Position numbers and translations under genes: made by a program
NCBI GenBank assembly: GCA_030671915.1
Contig: DAOVHN010000098.1
Span: forward strand, 1-7,771
Direction of reading: 5' to 3'
Source of the DNA: Pseudomonadota bacterium
Lineage (GTDB): Bacteria; Pseudomonadota; Alphaproteobacteria; UBA8366; JADFVY01
DNA length: 7,771 nucleotides
Notes under the pieces: model-generated
Database searches by the model: none
What the model was told of the DNA's origin: nothing
Seen by the model: the letters and a program-made list of their open reading frames with translations, nothing else
Part shown: piece by piece, positions 1 to 5,926 of the stretch
Numbering within the stretch: position 1 is the stretch's first letter
Layout: each line of letters begins with the position of its first letter

Positions 1-25
1 CGCGCCCCCGTGGCGCGGTTTCTTG
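1..25. terminator. GC-rich hairpin with T-rich tail at window edge
   Basis: CGCGCC (1-6) and GGCGCG (12-17) form a perfect 6-bp stem around a 5-nt loop, followed on the + strand by GTTTCTTG. It sits immediately beyond the stop codon of the FAH-family gene. On the + strand it resembles a rho-independent terminator for a gene to the left of the window. On the minus strand it could end the FAH transcript, but the T-tract expected there would lie outside the window. The tail is only moderately T-rich. Confidence 0.4.
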
Positions 26-799
26 CTAGTTGATGTAAGTGTTGGAGAGCGTGCCGACGCCCTCAATGGATATCTCGACCGAGTTTTCCGGCTGCTTCAT
101 CGAGCCGACGCCGACCGAGGTGCCGCAGGCGATGACGTCGCCGGGCATCAGGGTAATGTCATGCGAGATCAGGCTGACCAGTCGGTGCGGCGGACAGATC
201 ATGTCGGAGACCGGATAGTTCTGGCGCTCGTCGCCGTTCAGCACGGTGCGGATCGAAAGGCCCATCGGGTCCAGCCCCGTGGCGATGGCCGGGCCAAATA
301 CGCCGAAGCCGTCGAAGCTTTTGCAGCGCGACCACTGCGCGAAGCTGGGATCCTTGTTCAGCAGGCCGAAGGCGGTGACGTCGTTGATGCAGGTATAGCC
401 GAAGATATAGTCGGCGATGTCGGCCTCGGCAACGCGGGCGCAGTGTTTGCCGATGACGATGCCAAGCTCGCCCTCATAAACCACCGGCCCGTCATAGCCG
501 GCGGGGCGGCGGATCGTCTCGGCCGTCGCCAGGAACGAGCCGGGCGATTTCAGGAACCAGAGCGGCTCCTCGGGGATTGCCTGATTGGTCTTTTCCGCCA
601 TCGCATGGAAATTGTTCCAGAGGCAGACCATCTGGCGCGGCTCGCAGGGCGTCAGCAGTTTCACCGAATCCAGCGCCAGCGTCTCGCCGGTGGGCGTGGC
701 GCCGTCGAACATGTCTCCGGAATGGACCTGGATCCGCACGCCCTCAAGCTGCCCGAAACCGACATTGCCGCTAACCTCGAAACGAACCCACTGCGCCAT
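26..799 (-). CDS. Fumarylacetoacetate hydrolase (FAH) family protein
   Basis: 257 aa, ATG start with GGGGA seven bases upstream, TAG stop. Residues 105-170 carry the FAH-fold core. YEGELG supplies E109 and E111, and CINDVTA supplies D140, the usual E-x-E...D divalent-metal site. K160 in the CKSFDGFG segment matches the conserved lysine of the family, and GTSVGVG (226-232) replaces the commoner GTPxGVG loop. The family hydrolyses, isomerises or decarboxylates 2-oxo acids, often in aromatic-ring breakdown; it acts in the cytoplasm and no signal peptide is visible. The segment normally reading NYxxHxxE reads NNFHAMAEK here (62-70), so the lid His-Glu pair of FAHD1-type enzymes appears absent or shifted, and the substrate cannot be named. 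It lies downstream of the OsmC gene on the same strand but behind a terminator hairpin, so it probably has its own promoter. None is obvious in 800-946, apart from a weak TATAAC near 868. Confidence 0.93.
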   Translation of the reverse strand: MAQWVRFEVSGNVGFGQLEGVRIQVHSGDMFDGATPTGETLALDSVKLLTPCEPRQMVCLWNNFHAMAEKTNQAIPEEPLWFLKSPGSFLATAETIRRPAGYDGPVVYEGELGIVIGKHCARVAEADIADYIFGYTCINDVTAFGLLNKDPSFAQWSRCKSFDGFGVFGPAIATGLDPMGLSIRTVLNGDERQNYPVSDMICPPHRLVSLISHDITLMPGDVIACGTSVGVGSMKQPENSVEISIEGVGTLSNTYIN

Positions 800-836
800 T
801 TTTTATTCCCCGAAAATCCATGCATCCAGCCTGAAA

Positions 837-856
837 GGGCAGTGTCACACCTGCCC
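837..856. promoter_or_regulatory. Operator-like dyad upstream of the FAH-family gene
   Basis: GGGCAG (837-842) and CTGCCC (851-856) form perfect 6-bp inverted arms around an 8-bp centre, about 38 bp upstream of the FAH start codon. The placement suits a repressor site or a small 5'-UTR hairpin. No regulator can be assigned, and dyads this short can occur by chance in GC-rich DNA. Confidence 0.3.
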
Positions 857-946
857 GGACGGGTCGTTATAGCAGCGAAGAAAGTAAGACGCCATTGCGT
901 TAAATCAAGATGCGGCAATTGGGCCGCCCGCGGAAAACCGACGGCA

Positions 947-979
947 GGAAAAGAGCCGGGAAAGTTGCCCTTCCCGGCT
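947..979 (-). terminator. Rho-independent terminator of the OsmC-family gene
   Basis: AGCCGGGAA (954-962) and TTCCCGGCT (971-979) make a perfect 9-bp stem with an 8-nt loop. Read on the minus strand it is followed by CTTTTCC. The stem begins about 20 bp beyond the OsmC-family stop codon, the normal place for an intrinsic terminator. It separates the OsmC gene from the FAH-family gene. Confidence 0.62.
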
Positions 980-999
980 GTCGAGTTATGGCGATCGGG

Positions 1000-1578
1000 T
1001 CAGGCCCGCGAGACTTTCCCGTCCATTTCCAGGGGTTCCGCCATCATGCCATGGACCGGCGAGTGCTGGCAGAGTTGATGGATCGTTTCCAGGTCCTCGT
1101 CGCTGACATCCCCGGACACCTTTACCTCATATTCGATGGCGCCGAGACAGCTGCTGTGCTGCATCGGGTCCTTGATCGCAAACAGCACGCGCGGGTCTAC
1201 CTTGGACCGCACGGTGATTTCCATATCCTCGGTATCGATACCCATGCGTACGGCATTGAATGAGACGGAATTGATCAGGCATGCCGCAGTCGCCGCGAGC
1301 GCCATCTCGACGGGCTCCATCCTGTCGGTCGGGCCTTCCACGCCCAGGACGTCCTCGACTTCTTTCCAGGCGCCGAAGGGAAATGTGTACTGCCGCGTCG
1401 GCCGCTCAATGACGTCACCATCGAGCTCGTACTTGCCGATATGCACAAGGCTGCGGCCAACCTGGCCCTCGTATACGGCCTTGGCTTCGAGACTCAGCCG
1501 AACCTTATCGGGATTATCCTTCATGAATGTCCGGAATCCTTCGAGCTTTTCCACATCGATATTCTGCTTGATCGTCAT
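1000..1578 (-). CDS. OsmC-family protein
   Basis: 192 aa from the ATG at 1578, chosen because GAGAGGAA lies 8 nt upstream. An in-frame ATG 30 bases earlier (1608) has no ribosome-binding site. The central PVEMALAATAACLINS segment (89-104) is the OsmC/Ohr helix carrying the peroxidatic cysteine, here C100, and a late HQLCQHSPV segment (167-175) follows. OsmC/Ohr proteins are cytoplasmic thiol peroxidases that reduce organic hydroperoxides; some relatives act in sulfur metabolism. In typical members the second cysteine directly precedes the proline of a CPV motif. Here that position is S173, with C170 three residues before it and an additional C144. The redox mechanism may therefore differ, or the protein may not be a classical peroxidase. 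It lies 128 bp downstream of the Tat-exported hydrolase on the same strand, so co-transcription is plausible. Confidence 0.9.
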   Translation of the reverse strand: MTIKQNIDVEKLEGFRTFMKDNPDKVRLSLEAKAVYEGQVGRSLVHIGKYELDGDVIERPTRQYTFPFGAWKEVEDVLGVEGPTDRMEPVEMALAATAACLINSVSFNAVRMGIDTEDMEITVRSKVDPRVLFAIKDPMQHSSCLGAIEYEVKVSGDVSDEDLETIHQLCQHSPVHGMMAEPLEMDGKVSRA

Positions 1579-1586
1579 TTGGTGTG

Positions 1587-1594
1587 TTCCTCTC
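1587..1594 (-). promoter_or_regulatory. Ribosome-binding site deciding the OsmC start
   Basis: On the minus strand GAGAGGAA precedes the ATG at 1578 by 8 nt. This favours the 192-aa product over the 202-aa reading from 1608. Confidence 0.6.
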
Positions 1595-1670
1595 TGTCTG
1601 TTCCACATGCGGGCGCTGGTTTTCCCGCCGAGTTACGTTCTTCGTATTGCCGCCCTTGTCGCGCCCGGTT

Positions 1671-1693
1671 CGACCCGCTGCCGCGCCGGGTCG
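1671..1693. other. Hairpin between hydrolase and OsmC genes
   Basis: CGACCCG (1671-1677) and CGGGTCG (1687-1693) form a perfect 7-bp stem with a 9-nt loop, starting 14 bp beyond the hydrolase stop codon. No T-run follows on either strand, so it is more likely a processing or partial-attenuation structure than a true terminator. No clear promoter was seen in the rest of this 128-bp gap. Confidence 0.4.
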
Positions 1694-1706
1694 CGACTTG
1701 TGGTCG

Positions 1707-2534
1707 TTACGCCGATAACATCCCCACCACCTCGTCGGTGGTCCACAGCGCGTTGGCCATGTAGCGGAAGTTGGTGATGGCGGCGAGGTAGCCGTCGCCC
1801 TCGGGCAGCATCGCGGCCGCGGTCGCATCGCGCACCACACCGACCTCGAAGCCCTGCTCCAGCAGTTCGCGCATATGCGCCTCGACGCAGAGATTGGCCG
1901 ACATGCCGGCCAGGATCACCTGGTCGATATGGTTCTTGCGAAGCTGCAGCACGAGGTCGTTGTTTTCAGGCCCATAGACCTTGTGCGGCGAGGCGACGAT
2001 GGTCTTGCCGTCGTTGATGTAGGGCTTGTATTGCGGCATGAAATCGGCGCCGGAGCCTTCGAATCCCTCGACCGTCAGGGGGCCCTTGCGGTCGAACATG
2101 CCGATCTTGTGCATCAGTTTTTCCAGCGGTCCGCTGAACTTCCAGCCATGGTCGGTGGGGTAGTAGTAATGCGGGGAGATCGCGACGGTCATGCCGCGCG
2201 CCTTGGCCGCCTTCATCAGGCGCTCGATGTTGTCGACGGTGCCGTGCTGTTCGACGCTCTTGCCGACCACGCCCCAGGTGACGCCATCGGGGCTCAGGAA
2301 ATCGATCTGCGGGTCGGTCACGACCAGCGCGGCGCGCGCGTGATTGATGACCATGCCGCCGGGCGGCAGCGCCGGCTCCTTCGGGTCCGCATAGGGGTCT
2401 TCCGCAGCCTTCGCGTTGCCGGCGACGCCAGCGGCGGAGGCGACGACTCCCGCGGCCAATCCGGCTTTCAGAAGATTGCGCCGGTCGAACCCGCGCGGTT
2501 TGCCTCCCGTATCGTCATTGTGGTGTTCACACAT
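1707..2534 (-). CDS. Tat-exported isochorismatase-family cysteine hydrolase
   Basis: 275 aa from the ATG at 2534, chosen because AGGAGA lies 6 nt upstream. The frame is open further upstream but without a ribosome-binding site. The N-terminus has a twin-arginine signal: DRRNLLKAG (17-25), a hydrophobic Ala/Val/Gly stretch (24-40) and an AKA-A cleavage site near 43. The rest is an isochorismatase-like hydrolase. D74 lies in VTDPQIDFL, K185 in SPHKVYG and C216 in GMSANLCVEAH after the family's cis-peptide region; these match the Asp-Lys-Cys triad of PncA/YcaC-type enzymes. The family cleaves amides, carbamoyl groups or vinyl ethers and is normally cytoplasmic, so a Tat signal is unusual and predicts a folded periplasmic enzyme. 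It is transcribed divergently from an AraC-type regulator 276 bp away, which probably controls it. The substrate is unknown. Confidence 0.92.
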   Translation of the reverse strand: MCEHHNDDTGGKPRGFDRRNLLKAGLAAGVVASAAGVAGNAKAAEDPYADPKEPALPPGGMVINHARAALVVTDPQIDFLSPDGVTWGVVGKSVEQHGTVDNIERLMKAAKARGMTVAISPHYYYPTDHGWKFSGPLEKLMHKIGMFDRKGPLTVEGFEGSGADFMPQYKPYINDGKTIVASPHKVYGPENNDLVLQLRKNHIDQVILAGMSANLCVEAHMRELLEQGFEVGVVRDATAAAMLPEGDGYLAAITNFRYMANALWTTDEVVGMLSA

Positions 2535-2538
2535 AATT

Positions 2539-2567
2539 GGTCTCCTATTGCCAATGTTGAGGAGTCC
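2539..2567 (-). promoter_or_regulatory. Hairpin sequestering the hydrolase ribosome-binding site
   Basis: In the minus-strand transcript GGACTCCT (from 2567-2560) can pair with AGGAGACC (from 2546-2539) across a 13-nt loop. Seven of eight positions pair, with one A-A mismatch. The downstream arm contains the AGGAG that serves the ATG at 2534, so folding would hide the ribosome-binding site. This could give temperature-, ligand- or ribosome-dependent control. The structure is seen in the sequence; its function is inferred. Confidence 0.42.
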
Positions 2568-2663
2568 AGACTGACAGAGCACGTGTTTCATTTGGTTCGG
2601 CATCCGTGCCCAATCATCCGGCATTATTCGGTTGGAGCGGCGCACACGGGCTTGTGACCGGGC

Positions 2664-2689
2664 GGATACTTGATAGGGATACAGGTATC
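2664..2689. promoter_or_regulatory. GATAC operator-like repeats in the AraC promoter
   Basis: GGATAC occurs at 2664-2669 and again at 2677-2682 as direct repeats 13 bp apart. The second copy is also the left half of the dyad GATAC-AG-GTATC (2678-2689). The dyad lies inside the spacer between the -35 and -10 hexamers and the first repeat abuts the -35, so a bound protein would block or remodel the promoter. AraC-type proteins usually bind direct repeats, so autoregulation is plausible. Confidence 0.4.
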
Positions 2690-2698
2690 GAATAAAAT
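2670..2698 (+). promoter_or_regulatory. Sigma-70 promoter of the first AraC-type gene
   Basis: TTGATA (2670-2675) and TAAAAT (2693-2698) are separated by exactly 17 bp; each differs from consensus at one base. The start of transcription would fall near 2705, giving a leader of about 105 nt before the ATG at 2811. This rules out translation of the regulator from the in-frame upstream codon at 2670. No comparably good promoter was seen for the divergent hydrolase gene in 2568-2660. Confidence 0.6.
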
Positions 2699-2766
2699 TT
2701 CCGGTGTCGGGGAAGCGAACAGACTGCGCTGGCTAAGGCCAGCAAAGAATTTAAATCTCGCCGGAT

Positions 2767-2814
2767 ATGGCGAGCAAAGGTTGTTGTGTTCTCTTTTGGC
2801 GGGGGAGCCGATGA
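2767..2814 (+). CDS. Possible 15-codon leader ORF upstream of AraC gene
   Basis: An ATG at 2767 opens a frame encoding MASKGCCVLFWRGSR. Its TGA (2812-2814) overlaps the ATG (2811-2813) of the AraC-type regulator as ATGA. It lies wholly within the predicted leader transcript. The overlap suggests translational coupling, and the adjacent Cys-Cys codons are notable beside possible redox genes. No convincing Shine-Dalgarno precedes it, so it may be fortuitous. Confidence 0.25.
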   Translation: MASKGCCVLFWRGSR

Positions 2815-3761
2815 TTCTCGACAGATTTTTTACCGGTCTCGATGTCGGCGTGGTCGCTTTTGCGATCCGCGAGGTTCGCCGCGGGTTCAGTCTCGTTCTC
2901 CAGGACGATACGGAGACCCAACTCCATTACGTTCTTTCGGGCGAAGGGGTGGCTCGGACTATCGCCGGCAAGGAATTTCCGCTGACCCCGCACACCCTGG
3001 TTATCGCGCCGCCGAAAAGCTGCATGATCGTAAACACCACGCGCAAGCTGGAAATGCTGTTGCCGACGCCGGAATGCGAATCGCTGCCCGGTGATTGGGA
3101 CAAGTTGACCGTGGGCGACGGCGAAGACGGGGTTGTGCTCGCCTGCGGGGCCTTGAAAGCGACCCACAGCAGCGGGTCGGGACTATTCGATCACCTCCCC
3201 CAGCCGCTGGTCGTCAGCGTCGCTGGCGATACGTCGTTCCGCGAGCCGTTCCGGCGCCTGCTGGCCGAACTGGCCGCGCCGCTGCCCGGCACGCGCGACT
3301 TGGCCGAAATCCTGATGAAGGAATGCCTGATATCGCTGCTGCGACACTACTGTACCACCCAGGAGAAACAGATTCCGTGGTTTGCCGCAATCGAAGATCC
3401 GCGGTTGGGCAAGGCGGTCGAGGCCATGCTGGAACAACCCCAAATGCCTTACACTTTATATTACCTGGCGGAGCTCGCGGGGATGAGCCGCACCACATTC
3501 TCCGAGCGGTTCAAGGAAGCTTTTGGCTGCACGCCGAACGATTTTCTCAAGGACATCCGGATACGGCGCGGCGCCCATCTTCTGCTTTCGACGGATCTTC
3601 CGGTCAAAGCCATCGCCTGCCGCGTCGGCTATGCGAGCCGGAGTTACTTCTCCCGGGCCTTCAAGTCGATGATGGACGTGGACCCCGCAACTTACAGAGC
3701 AACGGCGCATTCCATGGAAAACGTTGAGTACGGGACGCTGGGAAAAGTTCGCGTTGCCTGA
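2811..3761 (+). CDS. AraC-family transcriptional regulator (copy 1)
   Basis: 316 aa. The start at 2811 has GGGGGAG 3 nt upstream and matches the start of its paralogue. Residues about 8-130 form a cupin-like N-terminal sensor domain, including LHYVLSGEGVA and a PHTLVIAPP strand typical of AraC-type cupins. Residues about 205-300 are the AraC/XylS DNA-binding domain with two helix-turn-helix units: LAELAGMSRTTFSERF (219-234) and VKAIACRVGYASRSYFSRAF (265-284). The protein should bind DNA and respond to a small effector. Its divergent position opposite the Tat hydrolase suggests it controls that gene and itself. C89, C112 and C172 are also present in the second copy and could allow redox sensing, which is speculation. 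The effector is unknown. Confidence 0.94.
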   Translation: MILDRFFTGLDVGVVAFAIREVRRGFSLVLQDDTETQLHYVLSGEGVARTIAGKEFPLTPHTLVIAPPKSCMIVNTTRKLEMLLPTPECESLPGDWDKLTVGDGEDGVVLACGALKATHSSGSGLFDHLPQPLVVSVAGDTSFREPFRRLLAELAAPLPGTRDLAEILMKECLISLLRHYCTTQEKQIPWFAAIEDPRLGKAVEAMLEQPQMPYTLYYLAELAGMSRTTFSERFKEAFGCTPNDFLKDIRIRRGAHLLLSTDLPVKAIACRVGYASRSYFSRAFKSMMDVDPATYRATAHSMENVEYGTLGKVRVA

Positions 3762-3774
3762 GCGGCCCGTGGAT

Positions 3775-3800
3775 GGCGAGGATATCCCGCCTTTCGTTTC
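3775..3800 (+). terminator. Weak terminator-like hairpin after AraC copy 1
   Basis: GGCG-A-GG and CC-CGCC pair around an ATAT loop (3775-3791), giving six base pairs with one bulged A, followed by TTTCGTTTC. It starts 14 bp past the stop codon. The stem is short, so termination may be weak and the two AraC-type genes could be partly co-transcribed. The remaining gap to 3991 holds an AT-rich patch near 3838-3852 but no convincing promoter hexamer pair. Confidence 0.28.
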
Positions 3801-3991
3801 GGCCTTTCAATCGCGGTAGTCGCCCGGTTTTGTTCTATTCAACATAATAATGACGTGAGTCTCCGCCTATTGTATCCTCCTACACTTGCCATGGGCTCCA
3901 CTTTGTGAAGGGTAGCTACTTTGAGCAGGGGGATGTGCATTACGATAGGAGATGCGTGCCATATCGCCGAGCCGCGGCGCGGGGCCATGTC

Positions 3992-4939
3992 ATGACGCAA
4001 CTGGACCAGCTAATCGAGGGTCTGGAAGTCGGCGTCTCAGCGTTCGCGATCTGCGAGGTGCGCCAGGACGCGAAGTTCATCCTCAAGGAGGAGACCAACA
4101 CCGCGGTCCATTATGTGCTCTCGGGAAAAGGGGTTGCCTGGCAGTCGGGCGGCCGGGATTTCGCGTTGAAACCGCACACGATTATGATCATACCGCCTGG
4201 TTCGCTCGTGGCGGTCTCGAACGAGCAGGGCGCGGATATCCAGCCTTCAGATGCGGATTGCGAGCCGCTTCCCGAAGATTGGGACAACCTGACGGTCGGC
4301 AAGGGTGCGCCGGGCATAAAACTGGCCTGTGGCTTCATACGTGCGATGCATCTGGAAACTACGGGGCTGTTCGATCACCTGCGCGAACCGCTGGTCGTCG
4401 ATGTTTCCGACGATACCTCCTTTCGTGTCCCCTTTCGGCAATTGCTCGACGAACTGGCGGCTCCAAAGCCGGGCACCCGCGTCCTGGCCGAGATGCTGAT
4501 GAAGCAATGCCTGATCGCATTGCTGCGCCGCCAGACGGAAACGGCGCCTGACAGCTATGCGCCCTGGATTGCCGCGGCGAGTAATCCGGAACTGGGACGG
4601 GCGATCGCGGCGATTACCGATAAGCCCGAAGCGGGCCACACGCTGCAGAGACTGGCCGATATTGCGGGCATGAGCCGCACCACCTTCGCCGAACAGTTCA
4701 GGAAAACCTTTGGACGCACACCGATGGATTTCGTCAAGGAGGTCCGACTGCGCCGCGCTGCACGCTTCCTGGCGGCCACTAATCTGCCGGTGAAGGCCAT
4801 CGCGTTCCGCGTCGGCTATTCGAGCCGCAGTCATTTCTCACGCGCCTTCAAATCGATGATGGGCGCCGACCCGGCCTCGTACCGCTCAACGGCGGCGGAC
4901 ATTGCGAGCATGGAAGCGGGGGCCGTTCGCGCCATCTGA
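3992..4939 (+). CDS. AraC-family transcriptional regulator (copy 2)
   Basis: 315 aa from the ATG at 3992, chosen because the protein then begins at the same point as copy 1 (GLEVGVSAFAI against GLDVGVVAFAI). Only a weak GGGG precedes it. A GTG at 3956 with AGGAG 4 nt upstream is a real alternative, giving 327 aa. The order is the same as in copy 1: a cupin-like sensor domain (about 9-130) with VHYVLSGKGVAW and PHTIMIIPP, then an AraC/XylS domain with LADIAGMSRTTFAEQF (221-236) and VKAIAFRVGYSSRSHFSRAF (267-286). The paralogues align end to end with no sizeable gap and are strikingly alike in the DNA-binding helices, less so in the sensor. This suggests a local duplication with overlapping targets and different effectors. 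The gene converges on the M48 protease gene with only 12 bp between stop codons. Confidence 0.93.
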   Translation: MTQLDQLIEGLEVGVSAFAICEVRQDAKFILKEETNTAVHYVLSGKGVAWQSGGRDFALKPHTIMIIPPGSLVAVSNEQGADIQPSDADCEPLPEDWDNLTVGKGAPGIKLACGFIRAMHLETTGLFDHLREPLVVDVSDDTSFRVPFRQLLDELAAPKPGTRVLAEMLMKQCLIALLRRQTETAPDSYAPWIAAASNPELGRAIAAITDKPEAGHTLQRLADIAGMSRTTFAEQFRKTFGRTPMDFVKEVRLRRAARFLAATNLPVKAIAFRVGYSSRSHFSRAFKSMMGADPASYRSTAADIASMEAGAVRAI

Positions 4940-4951
4940 CCGGAAAGGGCT

Positions 4952-5926
4952 CTAATGCCACAGGCCGGTGACGCGCCAGCGCGGGCGGTGGGCGATGGGG
5001 ATGCGCCGGGCCCCCAATTCGAAGGGTTCCTCCTCGCCGAAACGGTCGATGGGTTCCGGCGGGTAGAGCGCCAGCAGGCGGCGGATGCGCTCTTCCGTCG
5101 GCGGGTGGGAGCGCAGCAGCGAGGGTTCCGGCAGGCGGTGGCCGGGCATGAATATCCTCTCCCACAGGCCAGCGCCCTGATGTTCCAGCTTGTTGAGCCC
5201 CGAGGCAAGGCCCGCCGGATCGCCGGTCAGCGCCGCGGCCTCCAGGTCGGCATCGTATTCGCGGGCTCGCGACAGGCCCATCTGCAGCAGGTTGGCGACG
5301 GTCGGCGCAAACAGCAGCAGCAGGATGAAGGTCCAGGAAATCTGCGCCCGGCCCAGCAGTAGGAGCGGCAGGTTGACGACCAGCAGCAACCCGCCGGCGA
5401 TGGTCATCAGGTTGGTCAGCCGACCGATGCTGTCGGCCAGCATCATCACCCACAGGTCGCCGTTGCGGATATGGCTGAGTTCATGGGCCAACACGCCGGT
5501 GAATTCGCGTGCGTTCAGCGCGCTTATCATGCCGTCGGTCACCACGACCGCCACACGCTCGCCGCGCCCCATGGTGAAGGCGTTCATGATCGGGCTGGGC
5601 ACATACCAGAAGGATGGCATATGATCGAGTTCGGCGCGGCGCGCCAGTTGCTTCAGGATGGCGAAACCCTGCGGGAAGTTTTGTGGGGTCAGTTGCGCTG
5701 CGCCGTACAGCCTGAGAACGAGCCGCGGCGAGGCGCGCGGGCTGATCAATAGCGCGATCCCCCAGCCGGCCAGCGCCCAGAAGGCCGCCGCCCCGCCGAA
5801 CAGTACCCAGGCGCAAAGCGCCAGCAACGCAAGCATCCCGCCCAGCAGCAATATGGATTGCGCCAGGTTGCGCATCCGGTGGCGCCGGCGCGCGGCCGTG
5901 TCGAGGAATGTCTGCCGCCGGGTCAC
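4952..5926 (-). CDS. HtpX-like M48 family membrane metalloprotease
   Basis: 324 aa from a GTG at 5926 that overlaps the TGA of the upstream membrane-protein gene (GTGA), which implies translational coupling. An internal ATG at 5875 is an alternative but has no clear ribosome-binding site. Two N-terminal hydrophobic segments (about 21-43 and 45-63) precede the zinc site HELSH (148-152) in VLAHELSHIRNGD. Two more segments (about 170-192 and 196-216) precede the third ligand E223 in SRAREYDAD. SHPPTEERIRRL (273-284) is the usual M48 C-terminal motif. This is the HtpX arrangement: an inner-membrane protease with a cytoplasmic active site that degrades damaged membrane proteins. A 35-residue charged and proline-rich C-terminal tail follows. 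The product is slightly longer than E. coli HtpX. Orthology to HtpX itself is not certain, so no symbol is given. Confidence 0.93.
   Translation of the reverse strand: MTRRQTFLDTAARRRHRMRNLAQSILLLGGMLALLALCAWVLFGGAAAFWALAGWGIALLISPRASPRLVLRLYGAAQLTPQNFPQGFAILKQLARRAELDHMPSFWYVPSPIMNAFTMGRGERVAVVVTDGMISALNAREFTGVLAHELSHIRNGDLWVMMLADSIGRLTNLMTIAGGLLLVVNLPLLLLGRAQISWTFILLLLFAPTVANLLQMGLSRAREYDADLEAAALTGDPAGLASGLNKLEHQGAGLWERIFMPGHRLPEPSLLRSHPPTEERIRRLLALYPPEPIDRFGEEEPFELGARRIPIAHRPRWRVTGLWH

Noticed and set aside
23..1078. Long + strand open frame opposite the FAH-family gene
   Set aside because: It runs antisense to a clear FAH gene with intact metal ligands. Its translation is rich in Arg, Ala and Gly without a recognisable domain, as expected for a GC-rich shadow frame.
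1875..2657. + strand open frame of 260 codons opposite the hydrolase
   Set aside because: It is antisense to the Asp-Lys-Cys hydrolase with no ribosome-binding site or domain; a by-product of high GC codon bias.
3095..3727. Alternative + frame of 210 codons within AraC copy 1
   Set aside because: It is an out-of-frame reading of a gene whose AraC helix-turn-helix motifs are unambiguous in the main frame.
3912..3919. GTAGCTAC palindrome upstream of AraC copy 2
   Set aside because: An isolated 8-bp palindrome without a promoter or a second copy is not enough to call an operator.
3944..3960. GATAGGAGATG near AraC copy 2 as a shared operator with GATAGGGATAC upstream of copy 1
   Set aside because: The match is short, lacks the dyad, and includes a likely Shine-Dalgarno (AGGAG) for the alternative GTG start.
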